A DNA stretch of 64,000 bases from Homoserinimonas aerilata (GCF_006716125.1 NZ_VFOM01000001.1:620001-684000), one strand, 5' to 3'. Positions 26,101 through 33,415 are shown, counted from the first letter of the stretch. Program-made: numbers and translations. Notes: generated by a model from the sequence alone, not told the origin.

Positions 26101-27654
26101 CGCAAACCCTGGCTCGATGAGCTCGCCTCCGTCTACGACCTCAGCCTGCTGCGCCAGCGCACCGACGAGGAGCTCGTGATCGGCGTGGTCGACGACGCCC
26201 AGAAGCAGGCGCAGTATCCGGTCTACTTCCGGCCGGATGTCGATGGCCATCTGGCCGTCTACGGCACGGGTGGCTCGGGCAAGAGCGTGGCGCTGCGGTC
26301 CCTGGCGATCGCAGCCGCCATAACGCCTCGCGGCGGGCCTGTGCAGGTCTATGCGCTCGATTTCGCGTCGGGCGGGCTCCGGATACTCGAGGCGCTTCCG
26401 CACGTCGGTGCTGTCATAGCGGGCGACGACTCCGAGCGGGTCGCCCGGCTGATCAAGCGGCTGCGCGGCATCATCGACGAGCGGGTCCTGCGCTACGGCG
26501 CGGTCCGGGCGAGCACGGTGGCCGAGTACCGCGCGCTCGCCTCGCAGCCGCAGGAGCCGCGCATCCTGCTGCTCATCGACGGCATGGCGACGTTCCGCCA
26601 GGAGTACGAGTTCGTCGCATCGTCGGTGCTGTTCAACCAGTTCCTGCAGGTGCTGTCTGACGGTCGCCAGGTCGGCGTCCATGTCGTCGTCTCGGCCGAC
26701 CGGCCGGGCTCGATTTCGCCGTCGGTGAGCGCGTCGTTCCAGCGCAAGGTCACGCTCCGGCTGACCGACGAGAACGACTACGCGATGATCGACGCCCCGT
26801 CCGATGTGCTGTCTGCGGCGTCTCCTCCGGGCCGCGCTGTTCTCGATCAGCTCGAGGCCCAGATCGCGGTCTTCGGCGGCACAGCCAATGTCGCGGATCA
26901 GGCGCGGGCGATCGAGAAGCTGGCCAAGGCCATGCGCGACAACGGCATCCCTGAGGCTCCCGCAATCGAGCGCCTCGCCGATGAGATCCCATTGGCTGAG
27001 TTGACGGGAGCCGTGGCGGAGGCTGCGGCGAGCGGCAAGGTCGTGATCGGCGTGGCCGACGACGACCTCCAGCCTTTCGCCATCGTGCCCGAGGGCGCCT
27101 TCATGCTCACAGGTCCGCCCGCCAGCGGGCGCTCCACCGCCCTGGCGACCCTGGCCCAGACGCTGAGGGCGAGTCTGCCCACGGCTGAGCTCTTCTACTT
27201 CGGCAACGCCAAGTCATCGCTGTCGCGGCGCCCGGGCTGGACCGGCACTGCTGTCGGTCCGGATGCCGCGGCGGAGCTTGCGAAGCAGCTTCTGGAACGC
27301 GCGGGGCAGCCCGCGACACCGGCGACGAGGATGTGCATCCTGGTCGAGTCGATCTCGGACTTCTTGAGCACATCGGCCGATCAGGATCTCACGGCCCTCA
27401 TCAAGGCCGCCAAACGCAACGACCACTTCGTGGTGGGGGAGTCGGAGAACAGCACGTGGAGCCAGTCGTGGCCCCTCCTGATGGAGTTCAAGGCGGCACG
27501 CCGCGGGTTCGCGTTGCAGCCCGAGCCGCACGAGGGCGATCTGCTCTTCAAGACTTCGTTCCCCCGCGCGAAGCGTTCGGAGTTCCCGGAGGGAAGAGGA
27601 AACTTCGTGCAGGCAGGAAAGGTCAGGAGGGTGCAGTTGGCTCTGCCTGAGTAG
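23149..27654 (+). CDS. FtsK/SpoIIIE-type secretion ATPase (EccC/EssC-like) with FHA domain
   Basis: A 1501-residue motor ATPase. Order: N-terminal ubiquitin-like/linker region, FHA domain (about 105-190, with VSKRHARVEV and NSANGL), two transmembrane helices (about 239-282), then three P-loop modules. ATPase 1 has GGTTGAGKS with Lys720 and Walker B LVIDEF with Asp820-Glu821; ATPase 2 has GTGGSGKS with Lys1045; ATPase 3 has GPPASGRS with Arg instead of Lys at 1328, so it is probably inactive for hydrolysis. An N-terminal FHA region is typical of firmicute EssC, while actinobacterial EccC lacks it. It is the best evidence that the locus is a type VII-like secretion system, with WXG100 genes directly downstream. 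Confidence 0.93.
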   Translation: MKLKLTLKRQSGPDADLVVATDVGATVSDVAGELLAADPISPVPRGEAKGATLEVAFPGVSGSRVLDPGTPIAEAVIASGAAVRIVREGTRPGADAGPVLGVLRVDSGPDAGRDFELRAGSTVIGRDAASGIRLNDPLVSKRHARVEVSDTIDLVDLNSANGLVVDGGEVTRISLRSGQTVTLGDTVLRAELVGRSTPAPAQGRVGPVAFNRSPRVEARYPGEEYDGPDVPRESEPMPFPWLALVAPLLVGPILFAVTQNPLSIIFVALSPVMMAGTYFTQRMREKRTQKAQIEKFDRKLLQLGEMMEKEVVLERSVRLEESVSTEELLEHTDALGPLLWTRRPEHWSFLNVRLGIGTAPSRNEIRGRNNANGLPGYAERLDATIEYFEDISGVPIVDSLRDAGALGLSGDEVPVLEATHSVLVQLAALHSPAELAFSAILSPTWSKELEWIKWLPHTGAAGSPLQGVQLADSAATGAKLIADLEELIETRTGGSRKRPGQNRGALSLDDAVMAKGAEVGDEKSNDSDELPEMPCIVVVISDDAPVDRARIVQLVEKAPEAGIFPIWIASTRTALPAACRTFLEVHEQQPKATVGLVRTGQLIDDVQISRVTTARAMTFARSLASVSDAGALVSDESDIPRSVSFLDLLGHDLALSSDAVIDRWNQNASVHDRTPGAPHKPRRAGKLRALVGQSNVDSLHLDLRTHGPHALVGGTTGAGKSEFLQAWVLGMAAEYSPDRVTFLFVDYKGGSAFADCVDLPHTVGLVTDLSPHLVRRALTSLRAELHFREHLFNRKKVKDLIELEKRGDPECPPALVLVIDEFAALVGEVPEFVDGVVDIAQRGRSLGIHLIMATQRPAGVIKDNLRANTNLRVALRMADESDSTDVVGSAVAAGFDPSVPGRGIAKTGPGRLTSFQTGYAGGWTSEAVSAPSIEIAELAFGIEKRWEAPKGEAAEEKGDLGPNDTARLVSSMSAAAAAAGIPAPRKPWLDELASVYDLSLLRQRTDEELVIGVVDDAQKQAQYPVYFRPDVDGHLAVYGTGGSGKSVALRSLAIAAAITPRGGPVQVYALDFASGGLRILEALPHVGAVIAGDDSERVARLIKRLRGIIDERVLRYGAVRASTVAEYRALASQPQEPRILLLIDGMATFRQEYEFVASSVLFNQFLQVLSDGRQVGVHVVVSADRPGSISPSVSASFQRKVTLRLTDENDYAMIDAPSDVLSAASPPGRAVLDQLEAQIAVFGGTANVADQARAIEKLAKAMRDNGIPEAPAIERLADEIPLAELTGAVAEAAASGKVVIGVADDDLQPFAIVPEGAFMLTGPPASGRSTALATLAQTLRASLPTAELFYFGNAKSSLSRRPGWTGTAVGPDAAAELAKQLLERAGQPATPATRMCILVESISDFLSTSADQDLTALIKAAKRNDHFVVGESENSTWSQSWPLLMEFKAARRGFALQPEPHEGDLLFKTSFPRAKRSEFPEGRGNFVQAGKVRRVQLALPE

Positions 27655-27671
27655 TGACTGCACGACGGGGC

Positions 27672-27689
27672 ATGGGTACCGCTACCCAT
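27672..27689. promoter_or_regulatory. 18-bp palindrome, putative operator of the WXG100 operon
   Basis: ATGGGTACCGCTACCCAT is an inverted repeat (ATGGGTA/TACCCAT with 4-nt centre) 18 nt after the ATPase stop. It matches the pattern ATGGGYANNNNTRCCCAT seen at 12795 and ends 101 bp before the WXG100 ATG. TAGTGT (27712-27717) is a possible -10 hexamer downstream. Confidence 0.65.
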
Positions 27690-27790
27690 CGCCTACCGCG
27701 ACACCGCACATTAGTGTCGTTTCAGTGAGGTAATCGCCGTTTGGGGGTTACTCGGAATCTGTACTGGAAACAGAGAAAGAGGAAGAGAAG

Positions 27791-28057
27791 ATGACTGGTC
27801 AACTTGGAATGATCCCCGATGAGGTCGACGAACTGGCGACCCAGCTTGACGGCAAGGCGGGCGACCTGGACACCGTGCTGACGACGCTCACCACGAAGCT
27901 GCAGAGCACCACCTGGGTGGGAGCGGACTACAACCGTTTCGAGGAGCAGTGGACCGGCACGATCGCGCAGAACCTGCGCAACGCCGCCGAGCAGATGCGA
28001 ACCGCTGCCTCGGCTGCGCGCGAAGACGCCGAGAACCAGCGCATCGCTTCGTCCTAG
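27791..28057 (+). CDS. WXG100-family (ESAT-6-like) protein
   Basis: An 88-residue protein predicted as a helical hairpin with the central WVG turn (TTWVGADYNRF), the defining feature of WXG100 proteins. It contains no Cys and has an Ala/Glu/Gln-rich second helix. A YxxxE stretch (YNRFE) occurs just after the turn, but not in the C-terminal tail where the export signal usually lies. The purine-rich AGAGGAAGAGAAG directly upstream gives a strong ribosome binding site. It is presumably secreted by the FtsK/EssC-like ATPase, perhaps as a heterodimer with the next small protein or with the glycine-rich proteins. Confidence 0.93.
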   Translation: MTGQLGMIPDEVDELATQLDGKAGDLDTVLTTLTTKLQSTTWVGADYNRFEEQWTGTIAQNLRNAAEQMRTAASAAREDAENQRIASS

Positions 28058-28064
28058 TAGTGAA

Positions 28065-28095
28065 GAGTGGCCGGCGTTCCAGACGCCGGCCGCTC
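28065..28095 (+). terminator. Hairpin after the first WXG100 gene
   Basis: GAGTGGCCGGCGT (28065-28077) pairs with ACGCCGGCCGCTC (28083-28095) in a 13-bp GC-rich stem with one G-T pair and a 5-nt loop. No T-tract follows, so partial attenuation or protection of the upstream WXG100 message is more likely than full termination. Confidence 0.6.
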
Positions 28096-28129
28096 TCGCC
28101 TGTCGTTATCGTTCCCGGGGAGGGTTCAC

Positions 28130-28345
28130 ATGTTGATGTCATCGTGGGCGATGAGTGGTGCTGCCGGACAGGTCCGCACCATTGACGGCAATCTTGAGCG
28201 GTTGCTCTCCCAGCTGGTCACCGCAGGTGTCTGGACAGGTCCGGATGCCGACCGCTTCGCCCAGGACTGGTACGACCAGGTGCACACGCCCCTCGTCGCT
28301 GCGGCGAACAAGATGGATTCCATCGCGTTCGAGACTCTCGACTAG
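28130..28345 (+). CDS. Short second WXG100-like protein
   Basis: A 71-residue protein with a WTG turn (AGVWTGPDADRFAQDW) between two helices, the WXG100 arrangement, but about 25 residues shorter than usual; the N-terminal helix is only about 25 residues. ATG at 28130 follows GGGGAGGG at about 5 nt. An in-frame start further upstream would include the hairpin region and is unlikely. It lies between the first WXG100 gene and the glycine-rich putative substrate (8 nt apart), so it is likely a partner or chaperone for one of them. Confidence 0.82.
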   Translation: MLMSSWAMSGAAGQVRTIDGNLERLLSQLVTAGVWTGPDADRFAQDWYDQVHTPLVAAANKMDSIAFETLD

Positions 28346-28353
28346 GAGCATCC

Positions 28354-29388
28354 GTGAACCAGAAACTGGGGATGGACCCCGAAGCAGCTATCTCCTCGCG
28401 TGACGCCCTGCAGCTGCAGATCAATGCGCTCAGCGGCATCGTGAGTGATCTTGGCGTCACCTATTCCGCAGCCCAGAACCCGCAGTACTACGGGATCGAT
28501 CCCGGCGAACGCACGGTTGCTCCGTGGTCGATGAGCAATCTGTCGACCGCGCGCTCCTCGCTGGTCAGTGCGAGCAGTGCCGCGAACACCCTTTTGGAGA
28601 GACTGGCCGCCGAGGCGCAGTCCCAGCAGGAGGCATCCGGCAATGGATTCTTCGGGGCCGGCTACAGCTTCCTGCGCGATGTCTCCTGGTGGCGGCGCTG
28701 GATCTCCTGGCCCCGCACACTCCTCGAGCTCCCCGCTGCGATCAGGATGCTCGGCATGCAGGGAGCCCCGGCCTGGGCCACGGCGTTCAACCTGAGAAAC
28801 TGGTGGCTGGGTGGCAGCTCTGCGGGCAGTGCTGCGCTTCGTGCGTTCACCCTCAACAGCTCCACTCCCTGGTGGCTTCGAGAGATGTATGTTGCTGGCA
28901 ACAAGCTCAAGCCACAAAACCTGATCAACCCCAAGGGGATCTACGCCGTCGGACGCCACGCGGCTCCGCCGGCCTGGATCTCGAGACTGCATGTTGCCAA
29001 CCCCGGTATCGTCACGGCGGCATCGAGGGTCGCGACCGTCGCCGGTAAGGGCTTCGGCGTACTGGGTGCTGTCGGCGGCGTCATGAACATCGCCACCGGC
29101 GTCACAGGGATGATGGATGGCGACGTCAGCTCTGATGACGCCTGGGCTCTCGCCGACGGCATCGTCGGAACAGTGACGAGCATAGGCTCGCTCGCGCCGC
29201 CGCCCGTCGGGGTGGTCTTCGCCGGAGTCGGATTGGCGTACACGGCCGGTCGCTGGCTGTTTGGCGAGGACGAAAACGGCAACACGGGCCTCGACCACAT
29301 CGGCAACGCTGCGACCGCTACCGTGGACTTCGTCGGCGATGTCGCCTCCAACGTCGGCGATTTCGTCGAGGACCTCTGGCCGTGGTGA
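28354..29388 (+). CDS. Glycine-rich putative type VII substrate, copy 1
   Basis: A 344-residue protein that I do not recognise. Residues 1-90 are polar and helical (MNQKLGMDPEAA start), reminiscent of the helical targeting domains of type VII substrates. From residue 230 a hydrophobic Gly/Ala-rich region (GKGFGVLGAVGG, then SLAPPPVGVVF) could insert in membranes, like glycine-zipper pore formers. The protein ends in EDLWPW. It has no Sec signal peptide. It is paralogous to the protein at 30831: start, middle motif GERTVAPWSM, glycine region, GRWLFGED and the LWPW end are shared. GTG start, closely spaced to the WXG gene upstream. An effector or channel role is an inference. Confidence 0.75.
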   Translation: MNQKLGMDPEAAISSRDALQLQINALSGIVSDLGVTYSAAQNPQYYGIDPGERTVAPWSMSNLSTARSSLVSASSAANTLLERLAAEAQSQQEASGNGFFGAGYSFLRDVSWWRRWISWPRTLLELPAAIRMLGMQGAPAWATAFNLRNWWLGGSSAGSAALRAFTLNSSTPWWLREMYVAGNKLKPQNLINPKGIYAVGRHAAPPAWISRLHVANPGIVTAASRVATVAGKGFGVLGAVGGVMNIATGVTGMMDGDVSSDDAWALADGIVGTVTSIGSLAPPPVGVVFAGVGLAYTAGRWLFGEDENGNTGLDHIGNAATATVDFVGDVASNVGDFVEDLWPW

Positions 29389-29436
29389 CTTTCTGCGCTG
29401 TCGAACTGCGTGAGCCGAACCGAATGAGAGAAGAAG

Positions 29437-30111
29437 ATGACTGACACCAGCACGAAGGCGGATGCGGCGGCCGAGCAGCAGGAGCAGGTTCCAGATATCG
29501 GCTATTCCGTGGCCGAGCTGGAGTACCTCCTGAGCATCGCCCCCGGTGCGAGCGCCGAGCGGAGCGCCGAGCTGCTCAACGTGGCGCCCGTGCCGAGTGT
29601 CGATGAGACCATCCTCACGGGAGGCGCGGCGCTTCTGGCCCGCGGCCAGCTGGAGTTCATCGAAGGCGGAGAGTTCAAGCCGGTCGACGCGGCACTCGTG
29701 GTCGCCTATATCCTGACGAATGCCGTGCGGTGGACCAGCATTACAGGGGCGGCGGGCGACACAGCCGACCTCGGTCTCTTCATCGAATCGCCACACGGCG
29801 GTGTGCTGGCCCAGCCGCGCACCCTTGGCACATGGTGGTTCATCATCCTCGACCCTGCATCTGTGCCGACGGACATCATCGTGCGGAGCGCGTTCGGGTT
29901 CGCGGAACAGGGCGACTCGATGGGGGTCATGGTGCAGATGATGACGCTCGAGGAGAGTCGCACCTTCAGCTTCCGCAAGGATGGCACAGAGTATGGCTAT
30001 GCCTTCGGCGACACCGGAAGCTCGGAGCCCGAGAAGTTGGCTGAGGATGTCGGCGTGGAGGAGACGCTGACCGACCTCGTCGCCTTCATCAATGGCTTCG
30101 CGGCCGAGTGA
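29437..30111 (+). CDS. Unknown 224-aa protein of the duplicated cassette, copy 1
   Basis: A soluble acidic protein without signal peptide or membrane helix. The N-terminal half looks helical (SVAELEYLLSIAPG), the C-terminal half strand-rich. It is paralogous to the 225-residue protein at 31907; shared segments include ALLARG, LTNAxRWT, FIESP and TWWF, and a YAFG motif near the C-terminus. Position directly after the glycine-rich protein in both cassette copies suggests a dedicated chaperone (EspG-like role) or an immunity protein. I do not recognise a named family. ATG at 29437 follows GAGAGAAG. Confidence 0.75.
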   Translation: MTDTSTKADAAAEQQEQVPDIGYSVAELEYLLSIAPGASAERSAELLNVAPVPSVDETILTGGAALLARGQLEFIEGGEFKPVDAALVVAYILTNAVRWTSITGAAGDTADLGLFIESPHGGVLAQPRTLGTWWFIILDPASVPTDIIVRSAFGFAEQGDSMGVMVQMMTLEESRTFSFRKDGTEYGYAFGDTGSSEPEKLAEDVGVEETLTDLVAFINGFAAE

Positions 30112-30115
30112 TCTG

Positions 30116-30811
30116 ATGCTCGCATCCGATTCATCGTCTGACGTGGCTTCGCAGCAGACTGTGCCTCCACTCTGTGAGGATGTGCAGCTGGTGCTCTCGC
30201 TCGGTGGGGGGCAGCTTCAGGTCGGTGGCATGGAGCTGGCCGCGGCCGCGCTCGTAGAACTGGTCATACTCCGGCGCGTGGGCTCCGTCCCGGAGAGCGG
30301 ATTCATGGCGCGGAAGGATGTTCGCAAGCTCACGGTGATCTCGGAGGAGCCCGTCGGTGTCCCCGCGCTTGATGCCGCTCTCACGGCGGTGGTGGCGAAG
30401 GGCAAGCCCTGGAACGCTTTCTCGTCGCTTCGCAAGATCTGGCGCCCTGTGGCCTCTGCGACGCAGGACGCCTTGATTGCCAGGGGGGCGATCGCCCGTA
30501 GCGGGCCGTTCGGCGGTCTCAAGAGCACCCTCTCGATTGCCGATGAGCGCCAGTATCGGGCGGCCGTCGCTCGCCTTGACTCCGCATGGCTCCGGCCAGA
30601 GTCCGTCACAGATGTCCGCAGTGCGGCCTTCGTCGATCTTCTGCGCAACGCACCTCCGAGCTTCAACCGCGGCGCCCAGCGTCCTCACGGCGTGCAGAAT
30701 GCGCCCTTTATCGAACGCGAGTGGTATCCCTCGGAGATCCGAGATACCCTGGTCGGCATCTTCCAGGCTCAGCGAGCGGCGGCGGGCTCAGGCACGGGCT
30801 ACGAGGGCTAG
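30116..30811 (+). CDS. GPP34 (GOLPH3-like) protein, cassette copy 1
   Basis: A 231-residue protein whose N-terminal helix pattern (LCEDVQLVLSL, then ELAAAALVELVILRRVG) matches the GPP34 family, a helical fold that binds phosphoinositides in eukaryotic Golgi and has unknown, probably membrane-related, roles in actinobacteria. No transmembrane helix. ATG at 30116 is chosen; an ATG at 30092 would overlap the previous gene by 20 nt. The corresponding gene of the second cassette (32584) shares architecture but only weak identity. A 19-nt gap separates it from the next cassette. Confidence 0.6.
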   Translation: MLASDSSSDVASQQTVPPLCEDVQLVLSLGGGQLQVGGMELAAAALVELVILRRVGSVPESGFMARKDVRKLTVISEEPVGVPALDAALTAVVAKGKPWNAFSSLRKIWRPVASATQDALIARGAIARSGPFGGLKSTLSIADERQYRAAVARLDSAWLRPESVTDVRSAAFVDLLRNAPPSFNRGAQRPHGVQNAPFIEREWYPSEIRDTLVGIFQAQRAAAGSGTGYEG

Positions 30812-30830
30812 CCCTGAACAAGGAGCAGCA

Positions 30831-31877
30831 GTGAACCAGAGACTGGGCATGGATCCGGGTGCGGCTCGAGGCATCGAGGGCCAGATGCGTTCGCAGCTGA
30901 GCGCGCTCACGACCATCGTCTCCGATCTCACCTCGACGCACAGCGCGGCGAGCAACCCCCAGCTGTATGGCATCGAATCGGGCGAGCGAACCGTCGCGCC
31001 GTGGTCGATGGGAACCCTGCAGGATGCTCGGCTGCTCGTCCATGGAGCCAACACGGCCGCGGGCGCGCTCCTCGACCGAATCAGCACGGAGGCGGCGGCA
31101 CAGGAGGCAGCGTCGGCGAACGACGTTCCCTTCCTCGGCTTCGTCAATGATGTGCGCCGCACCCGCACGTTCCTGCTCGCCGGCCCGCGGGCCTGGCTGC
31201 AGGCGCCGGCAGCGATCGGCCTGCTCCGCACCCTGCCCTGGCTCGGGCCATCCGTTGTCATGCCCTCGACCTGGTTCAGCATGGTGGAATACCGTTTCGG
31301 TTCTGCCTTGATGAGCGGGTACTCCGCCGCGAACACGACCAACCGCTTCGTGCGGGGGCTCGCGCTCACCGCCAACGCCTTCAAGCCGGACCGTATCCTT
31401 CAGGGCGCGGCGGGCCTGGTCGGTCAGGGTAACGCCAGCTGGGTGACCAGCTCGAGTTCGTGGCTGTCGAGGGCGGGTGCCGTCGCAGGTAAGGGCTTCG
31501 GCGTTCTCGGGGCCGGAATCGGCGCCTACAACCTGGTCAACGGCATCGTGGGGATGACGGATGGCCATGTTTCCGACGAAGACGGGTGGGCGGTCGTAGA
31601 TGGTGCGGTGGGCCTGATCACCGGTATCGGCTCTCTTGCCCCACCGCCGGTGGGCGTCGTCTTCGCCGCAGTCGGAGGGGCGTATGCCCTCGGTCGTTGG
31701 ATGTTCGGCGAGGACGCGAACGGTATGACCGGAATCGACCACATCGGCAGCTTCGCCAACGACGTCGGCAACAATGTCAGTGCAGCCTGGAACACGACCA
31801 CGCAGGCTGTTGCCGATGTGATCTCCGATCCGGTGGGTGCCGCGCGAGATGTCATAGACAATCTCTGGCCATGGTGA
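30831..31877 (+). CDS. Glycine-rich putative type VII substrate, copy 2
   Basis: A 348-residue paralogue of the protein at 28354. It begins MNQRLGMDPGAA, keeps GERTVAPWSM, the Gly-rich region from about residue 219 (GKGFGVLGAGIG), the SLAPPPVGVVFA segment, GRWMFGEDANG and DHIG, and ends DNLWPW. The central region (about 90-215) is much more divergent than both ends. GTG at 30831 is preceded by AAGGAGCAGCA. Conserved ends with a variable centre suggest that the ends are needed for recognition by the secretion apparatus while the middle specifies activity; this is an inference. Confidence 0.75.
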   Translation: MNQRLGMDPGAARGIEGQMRSQLSALTTIVSDLTSTHSAASNPQLYGIESGERTVAPWSMGTLQDARLLVHGANTAAGALLDRISTEAAAQEAASANDVPFLGFVNDVRRTRTFLLAGPRAWLQAPAAIGLLRTLPWLGPSVVMPSTWFSMVEYRFGSALMSGYSAANTTNRFVRGLALTANAFKPDRILQGAAGLVGQGNASWVTSSSSWLSRAGAVAGKGFGVLGAGIGAYNLVNGIVGMTDGHVSDEDGWAVVDGAVGLITGIGSLAPPPVGVVFAAVGGAYALGRWMFGEDANGMTGIDHIGSFANDVGNNVSAAWNTTTQAVADVISDPVGAARDVIDNLWPW

Positions 31878-31906
31878 ACCCGCAGTCAAACCCCGAGGAA
31901 GCAGTG

Positions 31907-32584
31907 ATGACAGGAGCTCCCAGCCAGCCGATGAAGCTGGCGACGACATCGGACGACCAGATCGGGCTCTCCTACGCCGAGGTGCTCTACCTTCTCGCCA
32001 TGGGGCCGGGGCCGGCCGCCGAGAGAACCCGCGAGACACTCCTGCTGGATGGCATCGACGATGCAGAGAAGATCTCCCTCATCGGCGCATCAGCCCTGAT
32101 GGCCCGGGGCCTCATCGCTTTCACCGAGGACGGCGAATCGATCGGGGCTGTCGACCAGGCCCTCTACATCCGTTTCGTGTTGACGAACGCGACCAGGTGG
32201 ACGGCTTTTCAGGCGACGGATGGCGGAGAGGGCGGTGACACCGGGTTCTTCATCGAGAGCCCGCGAGGCCAGCTGCTCGTGCAGCCGCGCGCCTTCGATA
32301 CCTGGTGGTTCGTCCTTCTGCATCCGGATGCTGCGGCAAGCGATGTGCTGGCGGCGACGGCCCTGGGGTGGGGTGACTCCGCCCCGGAGATGGCGGTGTT
32401 CATCCGGAGCCGCACGATGACGGTCGACCGCTCGTTCACAATCCACGTGGCCGCAGGATCATGGTCGTATGCCTTCGGCGTCACGGGCGCGCCCGAGCCG
32501 GAGCAGCGCAGAGAGGATGTCTCCCGGGCAGACACTGAGGCAGCCGTGAAGGGCTTCGCCGACAGCGTCGGGGAGGCGTCGTAG
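31907..32584 (+). CDS. Unknown 225-aa protein of the duplicated cassette, copy 2
   Basis: A paralogue of the protein at 29437, with the same length and layout: N-terminal helices (LSYAEVLYLLAMGPG), ALMARG, LTNATRWT, FIESP, TWWF and a C-terminal YAFG motif. Cytoplasmic by sequence. ATG at 31907 lies 7-8 nt after GAGGA; in-frame starts at 31871 and 31904 exist but fit less well. It follows the second glycine-rich gene by 29 nt and overlaps the next gene by 1 nt, so the three genes are probably made together. Likely chaperone or immunity role for its upstream partner. Confidence 0.75.
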   Translation: MTGAPSQPMKLATTSDDQIGLSYAEVLYLLAMGPGPAAERTRETLLLDGIDDAEKISLIGASALMARGLIAFTEDGESIGAVDQALYIRFVLTNATRWTAFQATDGGEGGDTGFFIESPRGQLLVQPRAFDTWWFVLLHPDAAASDVLAATALGWGDSAPEMAVFIRSRTMTVDRSFTIHVAAGSWSYAFGVTGAPEPEQRREDVSRADTEAAVKGFADSVGEAS

Positions 32585-33330
32585 TGCCCACCGTCGCCGA
32601 TCTCACCCTGCCCGAGGCGGTTGCCCTCGTGGGCGCATTCGACCCGGTCACCGGCAAGGGCATCCAGCCCGGTGTCTTCTCGACGGGCAACATATTCCTG
32701 GCCGAGTCCGCGGCGCTGCTGATCGCACTGGTCGACGACGGATGCGTGGACTTCGAGTGGGCGAAGAGCTCGCAGCTGGTACCCGGTGCCGGTACGACGC
32801 GCCCCGTTGCGGGCGGGCCCGAGCCGAAGCATCCGTTGCTGCTGGGCGCGTATCGCACCGTCGTGAAGCATGCCGCGCAGGAGGGCGGTGAGCAGGGGAG
32901 CACCCGACAGGGCAAGACATTGAGCACGGATCTGCTGCTCGCCAGGATCGCGACCGCGCCGATTCACGATCGGCTGTTCTCCTCGGGCCTCGTTGCGCGC
33001 ACCGGTCGTCTCGTCAAGCGAGAGGCGCTCACCGCTGACGGCCTGCGCCTGCGCCGCGAACTGTGCGCTGAGATCGACGATTTCACCGCATCCGAGGTCG
33101 AGACGGATGCCGCGGCCGTCAGCGAACGCACCGCTCTGATTGTCGCCATCCTCGTCGTGGGGCTGGTCGCGCAGCCGCTCTACCCCTCGCGGGAGCGCGA
33201 GGCCACGATTGCGGCTGAGGCCCGTCTCACGCTTCTGCGAGAGCGCGTGTCTGCGACCGGCGAGCACGCCTTCGGCAGGGCGACGGTGCTGGCTGCGCTC
33301 GGCCTGGCCAACGCGGGTTTCATCACCTGA
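32584..33330 (+). CDS. GPP34 (GOLPH3-like) protein, cassette copy 2
   Basis: A 248-residue protein with the GPP34 layout: LTLPEAVALVGAFD at the N-terminus, a helical core with FLAESAALLIALVDDG, the LTADGLRLRRELCAEID segment, and a C-terminal LYPSRERE motif resembling the LYP turn of actinobacterial GPP34 proteins. It is soluble, without signal peptide. GTG at 32584 overlaps the stop of the preceding gene by one base. Membrane-lipid binding is known for eukaryotic GOLPH3; for this protein it is extrapolation. With the gene at 30116 it completes the duplicated cassette. Confidence 0.65.
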   Translation: MPTVADLTLPEAVALVGAFDPVTGKGIQPGVFSTGNIFLAESAALLIALVDDGCVDFEWAKSSQLVPGAGTTRPVAGGPEPKHPLLLGAYRTVVKHAAQEGGEQGSTRQGKTLSTDLLLARIATAPIHDRLFSSGLVARTGRLVKREALTADGLRLRRELCAEIDDFTASEVETDAAAVSERTALIVAILVVGLVAQPLYPSREREATIAAEARLTLLRERVSATGEHAFGRATVLAALGLANAGFIT

Positions 33331-33415
33331 GCCCGGGCGTCATCAGCAGAGGATGCGTCGTGTCGGTGGGGTAGCATGGCTCGCCGTGGATGAAAGTCGA
33401 GGGGAGGCCGATCGC

